From assembly GCF_032854445.1 (NCBI RefSeq), contig NC_088305.1, forward strand, positions 3,881,152-3,945,151: 64,000 nucleotides of DNA. Direction: 5' to 3'. This stretch comes from Liolophura sinensis (lineage: Eukaryota > Mollusca > Polyplacophora > Chitonida > Chitonidae). A program made the translations under genes and the position numbers. The notes under the pieces were generated by a model. That model worked only from the letters and a program-made list of their open reading frames with translations, had not been told where the DNA came from and made no database searches. Within the stretch, counting starts at the first letter, position 1. The number at the start of each line of letters is the position of its first letter. This document shows positions 54,501-57,799 of this stretch, in pieces.

Positions 54501-57500
54501 TCATAGACATGCAAGGATATTGACTTCACATGATTGTAAACTTATTGGGCCTACTTGTCGCTGTGACAGGTGAATTTTTTTGTGACCTGTTGCCAGGCAG
54601 ACAGGCGTTATCAATACTACATCTAAGTTTAGTAGCTTCTTTACTGGTCCATATAAAGTGATATTTAACTTGAAGCACATCAAGTATCAAGTGCAAAATA
54701 ACCTCTATTATTTCAAGAGTTTTAAAAATCAGGAAAACCCTTCACCAAAAGTCAAATACTGACAAGGTCAAGGACTGCTAAGATCAAAGGGAAGCTGTAC
54801 TTGCCCTAGGGAAATATGTAGACTTTAAAGGCCACCACATGTATCAAAAACCACTTCTTACCGATCCAAGTCTAATTTTTAAGCAATGGACAGGTACCTG
54901 TTTGTCACGACAGTTCAGTTCAGCTCCATGCTCTACCAGCGTCCGCACCACGTCTTGATGACCCATAAAGGCCGCCCAATGTATAGCCCGACGATCTTTC
55001 TTGTCAAAGGCGTTTATACTGGCACCTTTCTCCAACAACAACTCAACCATCTGCAAAAAGATATCACAACGTTTTTCACGAAATGTTCCTAATGTGTATT
55101 ACAAGTAAGTCAGAGGGTATAAAAATAAAAAATAAAACTTGAATATCTTTTAATTTACTATATGATCGAAAATTCATAAAAAACCTCAAGACTGAAATGT
55201 GACGGCCAGATAGGCCACAAGAGCATTGGACTGAATAAAATCTTGCAAACTTCCCATCTTAAGCTGAACTGATTGATCGCATAATTGATGGGAGCACTTA
55301 CAATGTACTCCTAGCCCTGTTATCAGCCCACATTTTCATGTTGTAGGTCACTGATAAGCTTCAGACACTGCATAGTATGGAGAGGACAAGAAACTATCAC
55401 ATATCAACTATAGGCAGAGTTATCTCCCCTGTCTGTAGGAGCCCCCATACCTCTCTGTGACCGTTAAAGGCAGCGTGATGTAAACTTGTCCTTCCCGCCC
55501 GGTCAGACACATTAACGTTCGTCAGCAGTGGGATGATAAATTCTGCGCATTTTACAGAGTTGTTGGCTGCTGCCACATGCAGTGGCGTCTGCCAGTTCTT
55601 GTCACGCGCGTTCACATCTGCCTGATGTTGCAGCAGTGTCTCCACAGTTTCCTAATAAGATAAAATCGTAAAAGCACATTATTAGATTTTAAAGGGTCAC
55701 AGACATGAAACAGGATACATTTGTGTTTTAAGGGCATTATTTTGTGTAAACTGGTAAAGTTATACTTTGCTCGAAGCCCTGAAATTGGTTAATCCAACAA
55801 ACGTAGTTTTGTCTCTAAAATCAAATTAACAGCATGCATAAATTGCACTGAAATAGATAATTCAAGATCATCCGAAGCGTGATCAATATGTAAAAACTGT
55901 ACCAAGCAAATTGGTATTATGCTTAGCTGAAGGATGTCTAAGAACAAGAACTATTTGGTGCAGAGAAATAATCAGCACTTTTTTATGCAAGTATTTTTGG
56001 AATCTTTAATGACGCAGAGAAATCATATTTTTGGGGTCGTTTTCACAAAAAAATAATAATGAAAGGAAGTGCTTAAGAGGTGGAAAAGGTTGAAGATTTA
56101 TAGTACTTTTCCAGCTACATCACCATGGGAGTCCCCTTCAAAGCAAGGTAGAATGCTCCAAAATCCATCATGCTGACTGTGCAAGACTGGACATAAACTA
56201 GAGGTAAACAACAGTGTCTGGCGCAAAATAGTATTTTGATAGGGGGTAACTGTTAGGAACAAAAGGAATTAGGAATTCTTAACAATGTGGACAGACGGAA
56301 AATTTGAGTTATGTTCCGTAAACAGAACAGTTAGCCCATGTCAGAATACTTTTTTGTGCCAGTCATTGTTGTTAACCTATAGCTTATTCAAGCAGTGTTG
56401 CCTCAATGAAGCACTTTTATTAGTTATACTCAACAGATATATTTTTAAGGTTGGTCACCTGACTCCTGGAACAGCAGGCTCTGTGTAGCGGTGTCACCCA
56501 TTTGTTGTCCTTTGTGTTCACGCGTGCCCCACTCATGATCAAGAGGTCCGCAATCTCTGCTTCACCACAGTAGGCTGCGGCATGCAAGGGGCTTCGCTTC
56601 TCTGTGTCCTGTTTAAACATCAAAACTTTTTTTCCCAACAAAGTAAACTAAAATTTTTTACACGTACTTCAGCAAGATGACCAATATGTGGGCAATAATA
56701 TTGCTTTGAACATTCATATACATGTATGTCACAGTGTAAGGGGTCCTTCCCAAACAGTGTATACTAAAACATATTACCTCACCAGACGAAGGTCTTCCAG
56801 CAACCTCCAGATAGTCATGGGTTTCCCTCCGGGCTCTGCTTGGTTTCCTCCAACCATAATGCCTGTCACTGTCATATAAGTGAAATATTCTTACGGCACA
56901 ATACGCCAATCAAATGAATAAATAATAAATAAACGTCTGTAGTAATGCATGGTTTCAGCTCAGACTGTATTACATGTATTTACAGGAGAATTTCAGGATT
57001 TAGGCACCAATTATATTTAGTGTTTACGGTTGAGTTGACACAAAGAAATCCAAAAAAAGAATAAAAATGAAATAGCAGACTTTGTATCGAACATTTGTTA
57101 ATTAAGAGAGTGTTATCTGTCGTAATTAACAAAAAAACCCCACTTTACTTCATTCATTTATTTATTTGATAGGTGTTTTACGGCGTACTCAAGAATATTT
57201 CACGTATACGACGACTGCCAGCATTATGGTGGGTGGAAACCGGGCAGAGCCCAGGGGATGGCCATGACCATCCACTGCTTTCTGGCAGACCTTCCCACAA
57301 ATGGCCCGAGAAGAAGTCAGCAAGAGCTGGACTTGAACTCATAGCCGTCACATTGGTGGGCGGTTCATGGGTCATTTGGCAATGTTGGCGTGCTACGTGC
57401 TAGCCCCCTCGGCCATGGGGGGGGGGAACCACTTTACCTGAAGCCCTGATGTTTGCTAATTCAGCAAATGTATATGTAATTTCAGTTCCACATTCCATCT

Positions 57501-57799
57501 TTGGGTGGTGAATGCACTTGATGTTGCTATTTAATATGTCAACAAGGGGATTAGAATTCAGGACAGACATGTAGAGGTAGATAGAGGAACAGGCCAGAGC
57601 CCAAGAACAACTGTAGACATTCGCCATGTTCGCATCTGACACGTCTTGTGTGTAGATTAAATGCATGTGCCCACACATACAGATACAACGAAATATAACA
57701 CACATATACATGTACCTGGTAGTTGACATCTTCCTTTTTGTACAACAAAGCCCTCACTTCATTAGAGTCGCCATGGAAACACGCTTGGACAAGTGGGGG
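15501..57799 (-). CDS. ANKRD28: Protein phosphatase 6 regulatory ankyrin-repeat subunit (ANKRD28/44/52 family), 27 visible exons, 5' end missing
   Basis: Twenty-seven exons, described one by one below, join in compatible phase into 3045 nt (1014 residues plus stop) with no internal stop. The protein is almost entirely ankyrin repeats of about 33 residues with the usual TPLH and GH..(I/V)V..LL motifs. It starts at a [11 protein letters not shown] segment and ends in a serine/acidic tail, SSDSEFY. Vertebrate ANKRD28 and ANKRD44 share the order and spacing of the repeats from their tenth residue on and are of similar length (about 1050 residues), so only about nine N-terminal residues are missing. 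Known for the family: these proteins are scaffolds that join the PP6 catalytic subunit through SAPS-domain subunits; ANKRD28 has also been linked to DOCK180 at focal adhesions. Some positions look more like ANKRD44 (PPLVQ, LDIRD), as expected of a single ancestor of the vertebrate paralogues; that orthology is inference. Introns vary from about 0.25 to 3.6 kb, and several hold large tandem arrays. Confidence 0.95.
15741..18308. repeat. 90-bp tandem array in the last intron, about 28 copies
   Basis: Head-to-tail 90-bp units (plus-strand landmarks CTTAACAAAGAGGTCTAACT and CACATCACTACAATACCTCA) with a few percent divergence. Variants such as GGTCTAAGTGGTAAATG and AACCGGACAATG recur in blocks, showing higher-order duplication. 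On the transcribed strand each unit carries a double donor-like string, GAGGTAAGGTGAGG. The unit shows no similarity to either neighbouring exon. Confidence 0.97.
18388..18520 (-). mobile_element. SINE family A copy (5'-truncated)
   Basis: Carries the family A core seen about 15 times in this window: on plus, GGCCAGCATTAATGCAGG, a GGGGAAAACCCATGACCATC block and a CTTCCCACC end. The best copies have tRNA-like A and B boxes on the minus strand, so the sense strand here is minus, the same as the gene. Confidence 0.75.
18811..18954 (-). CDS. ANKRD28: Exon V26: end of the ankyrin domain
   Basis: 2 nt, 47 codons, 1 nt: [20 protein letters not shown] then [13 protein letters not shown]. It aligns with [20 protein letters not shown] and LATMMPVSSSS. 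The acceptor is TTCTGTTTCAG and the donor TTTG|GTCAGT. The downstream residues [14 protein letters not shown] are not alignable to vertebrates, but phase and spacing lead exactly into V27. A decayed duplicate of this acceptor lies 49 nt upstream. Confidence 0.94.
18955..19025 (-). repeat. Decayed duplicate of the V26 acceptor and exon start
   Basis: The acceptor tract CTGTTTCAG, the first bases of exon V26 (GCCACACCC) and about 25 following bases occur twice in tandem, 49 nt apart (exon starts at 18954 and 19003). The upstream copy has lost one base and reads into TAG after five codons, so it could act only as a decoy acceptor. Confidence 0.8.
19085..20140. repeat. About 38-bp tandem array, about 27 diverged copies
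   Basis: Units of 36-38 bp built on CAACCACCAACCTGACACCA then TGTACAGCCTGACTTAAC, with internal variants (CCTTTACCATG, CCACATACAG). It fills most of the V25-V26 intron. No relation to an exon was seen. Confidence 0.95.
20255..20346 (-). CDS. ANKRD28: Exon V25: ankyrin repeat 27
   Basis: 1 nt, 30 codons, 1 nt: [20 protein letters not shown] then [10 protein letters not shown]. It aligns with PLHVAARNGLTMVVQELLGK and GASVLAVDENG. The acceptor is CTCTTTCTCCAG|G and the donor AATG|GTGAGT. Confidence 0.95.
20510..20640 (-). mobile_element. SINE family A copy, diverged
   Basis: Plus-strand landmarks GATTAGTGTTTAACGCCATA and GGGCAGAGCCCAGGAGAAAA match family A; the sense strand is minus. It sits just before a second copy. 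Confidence 0.7.
20668..20838 (-). mobile_element. SINE family A copy
   Basis: Landmarks TTATTTGATTATTATTTTAC, GCCAGCATTATGGTGGG and CCACGACCATCCGCAGGTTG. Sense strand minus, the tRNA-like end is missing. Confidence 0.8.
21080..21162 (-). CDS. ANKRD28: Exon V24: ankyrin repeat 26
   Basis: 27 codons plus 2 nt: [20 protein letters not shown] then LASNDLK. It aligns with GHETSALLILEKITDRNLIN and ATNAALQT. The acceptor is GGTGTTTCAG|GAA and the donor AAGAC|GTTAGT. Confidence 0.93.
21163..22151. other. Intron V23-V24, no recognised element
   Basis: AT-rich sequence with a short (TA)n near 21885. No exon, SINE or array was recognised. Confidence 0.6.
22152..22231 (-). CDS. ANKRD28: Exon V23: ankyrin repeats 25-26
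   Basis: 2 nt plus 26 codons: [20 protein letters not shown] then HHACLH. It aligns with MLVSSASAELTLQDNSKNTA and LHLACSKG. The acceptor is TTGCATTTCAG and the donor CAT|GTGAGT. The phase-1 join with V22 gives Glu, as in ANKRD28. Confidence 0.93.
22745..23066 (-). repeat. Tandem copies of the V22 exon end and splice donor, about 62-bp unit
   Basis: Exon V22's last bases (ATCATGGCAGCC..CATGTCCTGGCAGGAG) and its donor GTAAGATAGAGTTG are repeated about four more times. Donor-like sites lie near 22958, 22896, 22835 and 22773, with decreasing similarity to the exon. Two of the copies keep GTAAGA; the others have GTAATA and ATAAGA. The genuine exon end (23020) is the first, upstream unit. Confidence 0.88.
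23020..23165 (-). CDS. ANKRD28: Exon V22: ankyrin repeats 24-25
   Basis: 1 nt, 48 codons, 1 nt: [46 protein letters not shown]. It aligns with TPLHAAAFTDHVECLQLL and [16 protein letters not shown]. The acceptor is CCATCCTCAG|G and the donor GGAG|GTAAGA. About four decayed copies of its 3' end and donor lie just downstream at 22745-23013. Confidence 0.95.
23530..26140 (-). repeat. 76-bp exon-derived array carrying splice donors, about 34 units
   Basis: Each 76-bp unit on the minus strand is about 57 nt homologous to the 3' end of exon V21 (..GTGGACAACCTC..AAATGTGTCCATGTCAG..GACAG), followed by GTGAGTGTCTC(A/T)AACAG. The top unit is exon V21 itself. Units nearest the exon resemble it most (GACAAACGAGACAG); distal units are homogenised (GACATACAAGACAG). 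Nearly all keep GTGAGT; the exceptions I saw are near 24072, 25612 and 25840. One unit near 25090 has a 12-nt internal duplication. Overlapping open frames offset by 76 nt are by-products. Confidence 0.96.
26073..26156 (-). CDS. ANKRD28: Exon V21: ankyrin repeats 23-24, founder unit of a 76-bp array
   Basis: 1 nt, 27 codons, 2 nt: [20 protein letters not shown] then HVRDKRD with Arg split. It aligns with INDNEGAAEMLIDTLGASIV of ANKRD28, and the phase fits V22 ([12 protein letters not shown]). The acceptor is GTATTTTCAG|G and the donor GACAG|GTGAGT. The last 57 nt plus donor recur about 33 times downstream. Only this copy has the complete upstream half and an intact acceptor, so it is taken as the coding exon. 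Read-through at the donor gives an immediate stop (AGG TGA). Confidence 0.9.
26590..27120. other. Part of intron V20-V21, nothing recognised
   Basis: AT-rich unique-looking sequence between the last 76-bp unit and the promoter-like block at 27150. No element recognised. Confidence 0.5.
27154..27250 (+). promoter_or_regulatory. Promoter-like block (CCAAT + TATAAAAG) inside an intron
   Basis: CCAAT at 27154-27158, a GGTGCTTAGCACC palindrome near 27176, and TATAAAAG at 27208-27215 with normal spacing. An ATG at about 27226 opens only a seven-codon frame (MASDRWS). No long frame follows, so the product, if any, would be non-coding or a mobile-element transcript. It runs opposite to the host gene. 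Inferred from motifs only. Confidence 0.35.
28467..28554 (-). CDS. ANKRD28: Exon V20: ankyrin repeats 22-23
   Basis: 2 nt, 28 codons, 2 nt: [20 protein letters not shown] then LFSPLHCA. It aligns with GHETCVELLLEQEVFQKTEG and [13 protein letters not shown]. The acceptor is CTCTCTCTCCAG and the donor GCTGT|GTAAGT. Confidence 0.94.
28810..28975 (-). mobile_element. SINE family A copy
   Basis: A well preserved core: TTTGATTGGTGTTTTACGCC, GTACTCAAGAATATTTCACT and GGCGGCCAGCATTATGGTGG. Sense strand minus. It lies in the V19-V20 intron. Confidence 0.85.
29413..29479 (-). CDS. ANKRD28: Exon V19: ankyrin repeat 22
   Basis: 22 codons plus 1 nt: [20 protein letters not shown] then YN. It matches HGYTALHWACYNG; the loop before it is a few residues shorter than in vertebrates. 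The acceptor is GTGTTTACAG|GGA and the donor AACG|GTAAAA. The upstream intron is nearly all minisatellite up to about 25 bases from the acceptor. Confidence 0.92.
29495..31180. repeat. 23-bp tandem array, about 72 copies
   Basis: Unit CACATTATTGTATTCATACT+AAT with CAC/CGC, TTC/TCC, TAC/GAC and ATTATT/ATTAATG variants that recur in blocks of several units, giving a higher-order pattern. It ends about 15-25 bases from the V19 acceptor and occupies 1.7 kb of a 2.3-kb intron. Confidence 0.98.
31275..31785. repeat. Second 23-bp tandem array, about 22 copies, open in all three plus frames
   Basis: Unit CACATTTCCATGTTCCCTTA+CCA. A 23-bp period rotates the frame each unit, and no frame contains a stop, so three overlapping frames of 159-195 codons result ([20 protein letters not shown] pattern). 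On the gene strand every unit reads GTGTGGTAAGG, a donor-like string. It begins about 10 bases after the V18 donor. Confidence 0.97.
31799..31939 (-). CDS. ANKRD28: Exon V18: ankyrin repeats 20-21
   Basis: 47 codons, phase 0 at both ends: [36 protein letters not shown], ending SLLIF. It aligns with AVTGHEECVDALLQHGAK and GRTPIHLSAACGH. The acceptor is CACTTTTCAG|GCA and the donor TTT|GTGAGT. A 23-bp minisatellite begins about 10 bases after the donor. Confidence 0.94.
32065..32400 (-). mobile_element. SINE family B copy
   Basis: Shares its body with 1860-2215 (TTTAACATTGTACTTAACAA, GTTGCAGGACGGATTTCCAC, ATACGGGTCAACCAGTC). The sense strand is minus and the tail is GAGTGA-like. The tRNA-like head is degraded. 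Confidence 0.82.
32400..32615 (-). mobile_element. SINE family C copy abutting family B
   Basis: Shares AAAGACACCAGACA, GTCACATCCTAATAACACCT and AAGTCCTGTTTC with the copies at 58660 and 59350. The minus strand shows a tRNA-like head remnant (TCAGGAGACCTGGGATCA). Confidence 0.7.
32771..32888 (-). CDS. ANKRD28: Exon V17: ankyrin repeats 19-20
   Basis: 1 nt plus 39 codons: [38 protein letters not shown]. It matches TPLMLSVLNGH and GRTALHRG of the family. The acceptor is TTTGTTCTCAG|G and the donor GGG|GTAAGA. Confidence 0.95.
32889..33740. other. Part of intron V16-V17, nothing recognised
   Basis: AT-rich, no exon or repeat recognised. Small open frames lack similarity or codon structure. Confidence 0.5.
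33770..33925 (-). mobile_element. SINE family A, diverged
   Basis: Landmarks CCAGGTTGCTCTCAGACCTT, GACCGGAGGAAACTGTGAGG and CTCCTGGGTCATCGCTAGC, the tRNA-like end (minus-strand A-box region). Sense strand minus; the tail side is damaged. Confidence 0.7.
33958..34045 (-). CDS. ANKRD28: Exon V16: ankyrin repeat 18
   Basis: 2 nt, 28 codons, 2 nt: [20 protein letters not shown] then LDSRDGLD. It aligns with TNGHSECLRLLIGNAEPQNA and VDIQDGNG of ANKRD28. The acceptor is CCATATTGCAG and the donor GACAG|GTGAGT. Confidence 0.92.
34557..34810 (-). repeat. Duplicated promoter-like module with octamer motifs, two copies
   Basis: Two related halves of about 130 bp. On the minus strand each has GTTTGCTCAGCC, then an octamer-like site (ATTTGCAAATAAAAGACC in one, GTTTGCATATCAAAGACC in the other) and then a CCCCACA block. 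The upstream half also has a CCAAT box (CAGCCAATCAGAGG). No product is recognised. Confidence 0.45.
35540..35810. repeat. About 140-bp local duplication rich in AAGCTTAAC
   Basis: Two tandem copies of a block with CTTAACCTGCCAT.(C/A)GAGAATG then GCATTTACACACCACACC, alternating with CTTAACCTTCAATC and GACAGCCCA. Diverged, inside the V15-V16 intron. Confidence 0.75.
36422..36547 (-). CDS. ANKRD28: Exon V15: ankyrin repeats 17-18
   Basis: 2 nt, 41 codons, 1 nt: [39 protein letters not shown]. It aligns with GRTPLDLAAFKGHVECVDVL and [10 protein letters not shown]. The acceptor is TGCTGTTTCAG; the donor GCAG|GTATTC departs from the GTRAGT consensus. The preceding codon is completed by the G of V14. 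Confidence 0.94.
36635..36775 (-). mobile_element. SINE family A copy
   Basis: Landmarks GTGGCGTTTTACGCCATACT, AGCATTATGGAAGGAGGAAA and CATGACCATCTGCAGG. Sense strand minus. Confidence 0.8.
36871..36913. repeat. (AAT)n microsatellite
   Basis: About 14 AAT/TAA units with one interruption. Confidence 0.95.
37409..37850. repeat. Local repeat of about 150 bp, three diverged copies
   Basis: GACTTCATCTG(A/G)GTTG followed by TTTAACTTTT(T/C)CAAGATC, TTAAAGCACATAA and a CACAATGTG block recur at about 37409, 37561 and 37729. Origin unknown. Confidence 0.7.
38000..38130 (-). mobile_element. SINE family A copy, tail half
   Basis: TTATTTGATTGGTGTTCTAT, CAAACTCAAGAACATTTCAT and CACAGGTTGCTGGCAGATCT. Sense strand minus. 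Confidence 0.75.
38275..38445 (-). mobile_element. SINE family A copy, head half with tRNA-like boxes
   Basis: CGACCATCCGCAGGCTGCTG, GCCAGTCTGAGCTGGACTTA, ACTCACAGCGACTGCATC and GGAGGCTCCTGGGTCATTG. The minus strand gives a B-box-like GTGAGTTTAAGTCCAGC and an A-box-like end. It complements the tail half at 38000-38130. Confidence 0.75.
38590..40190 (-). repeat. 74-bp exon-derived array carrying splice donors, about 22 units
   Basis: Each unit on the minus strand is the last 43 nt of exon V14 (CTAGCTGTATCATGAACCTG, GACATAAGAGATATGAACG) plus GTGAGTAAGTTTACAGTGTA and about 11 more intron bases. The top unit is exon V14 itself. Most units keep GTGAGT. Three units (near 39050, 39710 and 39845) share an 8-nt deletion in the exon part, so that deletion has been copied. 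T/C variants (CTCCATA/CTTCATA, TTATGTCC/TTGTGTCC) are patterned. Confidence 0.96.
40132..40207 (-). CDS. ANKRD28: Exon V14: ankyrin repeat 16, founder unit of a 74-bp array
   Basis: 25 codons plus 1 nt: [12 protein letters not shown] to MNLDIRDMN, matching AYHGHHQALEVL..LLDLDVRNSSG. The acceptor is CTCCCACAG|GCG and the donor AACG|GTGAGT. The last 43 nt of this exon plus the donor are repeated about 21 more times in the next intron (38590-40131). Only the copy at the top is preceded by the rest of the exon, which identifies it as the coding one. Read-through at the donor gives a stop two codons later (GGT GAG TAA). Confidence 0.93.
40563..40628 (-). CDS. ANKRD28: Exon V13: linker and start of ankyrin repeat 16
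   Basis: 22 codons, phase 0 at both ends: [20 protein letters not shown] followed by LA. It corresponds to the irregular linker before SPLHLAAY in ANKRD28 and is somewhat shorter than in vertebrates. The acceptor is GTTTCAG|TTA and the donor GCC|GTGAGT. Confidence 0.9.
40629..41265. other. Intron V12-V13, nothing recognised
   Basis: AT-rich and unique-looking; no repeat or exon seen. Confidence 0.5.
41266..41383 (-). CDS. ANKRD28: Exon V12: ankyrin repeats 14-15
   Basis: 1 nt plus 39 codons: [20 protein letters not shown] then [11 protein letters not shown]. It aligns with [31 protein letters not shown]. The acceptor is TTCACAG|G and the donor ATG|GTGAGG. Confidence 0.94.
41906..42046 (-). 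CDS. ANKRD28: Exon V11: ankyrin repeats 13-14
   Basis: 1 nt, 46 codons, 2 nt: [18 protein letters not shown] to [18 protein letters not shown]. Vertebrate counterparts are [10 protein letters not shown] and [12 protein letters not shown]. The acceptor is CCTGTTTCAG and the donor AA|GTCAGT. The last two bases join with V12 to give Lys. Confidence 0.94.
42078..42658. mobile_element. Element F copy 1, about 580 bp with short inverted ends
   Basis: The ends are inverted: GTTAAAGGAGAAGA at the left and TCTTCTCCTTTAAC at the right. The interior matches 62281-62752 along about 460 bp (ATCTGGTGGTGCCTG, GCTGGCATAAATC, GACTAGTTCTTAGGCAAA). No coding capacity, so it is probably a non-autonomous DNA transposon. 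Confidence 0.75.
43294..43362 (-). CDS. ANKRD28: Exon V10: ankyrin repeat 12
   Basis: 1 nt, 22 codons, 2 nt: [20 protein letters not shown]. It aligns with NLECLNLLLNTGADFNKKDK. The acceptor is GTGGTTTCAG|A. The donor GGGAG|GTAATC is weaker than most in this gene, but it is the only one that keeps phase with V11. Confidence 0.92.
43615..43736. mobile_element. Small inverted-repeat element E, copy 2
   Basis: Begins CAGGGCCCAGTTCCACAAAG and ends AACTGGGCCCTGG. The interior TACGGTAATAATGACA is shared with the copy at 12152-12296. Size and structure fit a MITE. Confidence 0.75.
43831..43983 (-). CDS. ANKRD28: Exon V9: ankyrin repeats 10-12
   Basis: 1 nt, 50 codons, 2 nt. [20 protein letters not shown] aligns with RGIHGMFPLHLAALSGFSDC of ANKRD28; it ends [11 protein letters not shown]. 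The acceptor is GTTGCCAG and the donor GGAGG|GTAAGT. The segment before the next repeat ([16 protein letters not shown]) is more divergent than its neighbours. Confidence 0.94.
44235..44335 (-). mobile_element. SINE family A fragment
   Basis: TTTGATTGGCTTAACCCTGT, CTCAAGGATATTTCACTTAT and GGCAGGTTGCTGTCAGACCT. Sense strand minus, head missing. Confidence 0.75.
44993..45107 (-). CDS. ANKRD28: Exon V8: ankyrin repeats 9-10
   Basis: 2 nt, 37 codons, 2 nt. [19 protein letters not shown] is nearly identical to vertebrate [19 protein letters not shown]. It ends ENGANPN with Arg split across the junction. The acceptor is CATGACAG and the donor AACAG|GTATGG. The exon is GC-richer than the surrounding intron. 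Confidence 0.95.
45108..46530. other. First half of intron V7-V8, nothing recognised
   Basis: AT-rich sequence with no exon or array. Minor short TA runs only. Confidence 0.5.
46536..46640. mobile_element. Element G, internally deleted copy
   Basis: The left end (GTAATTCTTCAAACTTTTCG) and the right end (CATATGTGAAAAGGTTGAGG) are inverted relative to each other. Only the ends remain; full-length relatives lie at 50574 and 61150. Confidence 0.7.
46641..48341. other. Second half of intron V7-V8, nothing recognised
   Basis: Very AT-rich. No coding or repeat signal was seen apart from homopolymer runs. Confidence 0.5.
48342..48420 (-). CDS. ANKRD28: Exon V7: ankyrin repeats 8-9
   Basis: 26 codons plus 1 nt. 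[20 protein letters not shown] corresponds to vertebrate [19 protein letters not shown], one of the most diagnostic stretches of the family. The acceptor is GTTTTTCAG|TGTGAG and the donor CATG|GTGAGC. The split codon joins with V8 to give Asp where ANKRD28 has Gly. Confidence 0.95.
48880..49030. promoter_or_regulatory. Perfect CRE in a GC-richer island inside an intron
   Basis: The palindrome TGACGTCA at 48930-48937 lies in a stretch that is CpG-richer than its surroundings (GTCGTCGAGC, AACGCGCATA, TCCCGGGCAA). A possible intronic enhancer or internal promoter; motif evidence only. Confidence 0.25.
49735..49756 (+). other. Potential G-quadruplex tract
   Basis: A GGTGGGGGGGCGGGAGGGG run with at least four G3 tracts and short loops, in the V6-V7 intron on the strand opposite the transcript. 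Confidence 0.4.
50574..50790. mobile_element. Element G copy
   Basis: Left end GTAATTCTTCCACCTTTTCG, interior AAATTATACTTTCTGTGAAG then CCCTGAAATTGGCCAATC, right end CTTTCATATGCGAAGAAAG. Same order as in the copy at 61150. Confidence 0.75.
51497..51583 (-). CDS. ANKRD28: Exon V6: ankyrin repeat 8
   Basis: 29 codons, phase 0 at both ends: [19 protein letters not shown] to KTKVQ. AAASTHG is a family-specific motif (vertebrate TPLHFAAASTHGALCLELL). The acceptor is GTTTTTTCAG|ACACCT and the donor CAG|GTAACA. Confidence 0.95.
51650..51695 (-). mobile_element. SINE family A tail fragment
   Basis: TTATTTTATTTCATTGTTCT and CTCAGGAATATTTCACTTAT. Only the tail end remains. Confidence 0.5.
51700..52700. 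other. Intron V5-V6, nothing further recognised
   Basis: AT-rich. A short ACCACTGACCTTTGGCAAG at the start resembles the end of SINE D. No exon or array. Confidence 0.5.
52779..52982 (-). CDS. ANKRD28: Exon V5: ankyrin repeats 6-7
   Basis: 68 codons, phase 0 at both ends, the longest exon seen. It begins [13 protein letters not shown], continues [19 protein letters not shown] and ends NNKGL. The acceptor is TCTTCTCAG and the donor CTG|GTAACA. It matches vertebrate SYTPLHAAASSG and [16 protein letters not shown] with no gaps. Confidence 0.95.
53080..53215 (-). mobile_element. SINE family A fragment with a 24-bp internal expansion
   Basis: ATATTTCACTTGTATGATGG and TTGCCAGCATTATGGTAGGA, followed by about three 24-bp units ending in CCGGAGGAAACTAA. 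The expansion lies in the GGGAGGAAAC part of the SINE core. Confidence 0.65.
53565..53581. repeat. Poly-T run
   Basis: About 17 consecutive T on plus. Confidence 0.9.
54040..54165 (-). mobile_element. SINE family A, internally deleted
   Basis: TTTGACTGGTGTTTCACGCT, GTACTCAAGAAGATTTGATC and, at the other end, GAGACTCCTGAGTCATTTG. The middle is missing. Sense strand minus. Confidence 0.65.
54898..55050 (-). CDS. ANKRD28: Exon V4: ankyrin repeats 4-5
   Basis: 51 codons, phase 0 at both ends. It contains [20 protein letters not shown], the family's hallmark in which the usual TPLH is replaced by AIHW. The acceptor is CTTTTTGCAG|ATGGTT and the donor CAG|GTACCT. The leading ATG is an internal methionine (vertebrate MVKLLL), not a start. 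Confidence 0.96.
55051..55450. other. Intron V3-V4, nothing recognised
   Basis: About 400 bp of AT-rich sequence with no element recognised. Confidence 0.5.
55451..55651 (-). CDS. ANKRD28: Exon V3: ankyrin repeats 2-4
   Basis: 67 codons, phase 0 at both ends. It contains [15 protein letters not shown] and [18 protein letters not shown], two of the most conserved stretches of the family, identical or nearly so to vertebrate ANKRD28/44. The acceptor is TCTTATTAG|GAAACT and the donor GAG|GTATGG. It ends GHRE, which continues as [10 protein letters not shown] in the next exon. Confidence 0.96.
55700..56100. mobile_element. Element G, diverged copy with an extra interior
   Basis: Interior AGTTATACTTTGCTCGAAGC and CCTGAAATTGGTTAATCC match the other copies. 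A right-end-like GGTGGAAAAGGTTGAAGATT lies near 56081. The left end was not found. Confidence 0.55.
56459..56608 (-). CDS. ANKRD28: Exon V2: ankyrin repeats 1-2
   Basis: 50 codons, phase 0 at both ends. It starts [13 protein letters not shown], continues with [19 protein letters not shown] and ends SRSQ. The upstream side reads TTTAAACAG, with a weak pyrimidine tract, and the donor is CAG|GTGACC. The match to ANKRD28 ([19 protein letters not shown]) is residue by residue with no length change, which fixes both borders. Confidence 0.94.
56770..56935 (+). mobile_element. SINE family A copy, opposite orientation
   Basis: GGGTTTCCCTCCGGGCTCTG, GGTTTCCTCCAACCATAATG and CATATAAGTGAAATATTCTT, with the tail ATGAATAAATAATAAATAAA. 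The only family A copy inside the gene whose sense strand is plus. Confidence 0.85.
57150..57415 (-). mobile_element. Near full-length SINE family A
   Basis: The most complete copy: tail (TTTATTTATTTGAT), core (GGCGTACTCAAGAATATTTC, GCCAGCATTATGGTGGG), then GAGCTGGACTTGAACTCATA and CATGGGTCATTTGGCAATG. Read on minus, the last part gives a tRNA-like B box (GAGTTCAAGTCCAGC) and an A-box region, which identifies the family as tRNA-derived with an AT-rich tail. Confidence 0.88.
57716..57799 (-). CDS. ANKRD28: Exon V1: N-terminal ankyrin cap
   Basis: 28 codons, phase 0 at both ends. It starts [11 protein letters not shown] and ends KKEDVNYQ, matching the first helix pair of the family (vertebrate P(P/S)LVQAIF..GD...VRAL..KKEDVN). 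The acceptor is TTTGTTTAG and the donor is CAG|GTACAT. The family's initiator exon encodes only about nine residues ending in DQ; no convincing match was found upstream, so this is the first visible but not the first real coding exon. Confidence 0.93.
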
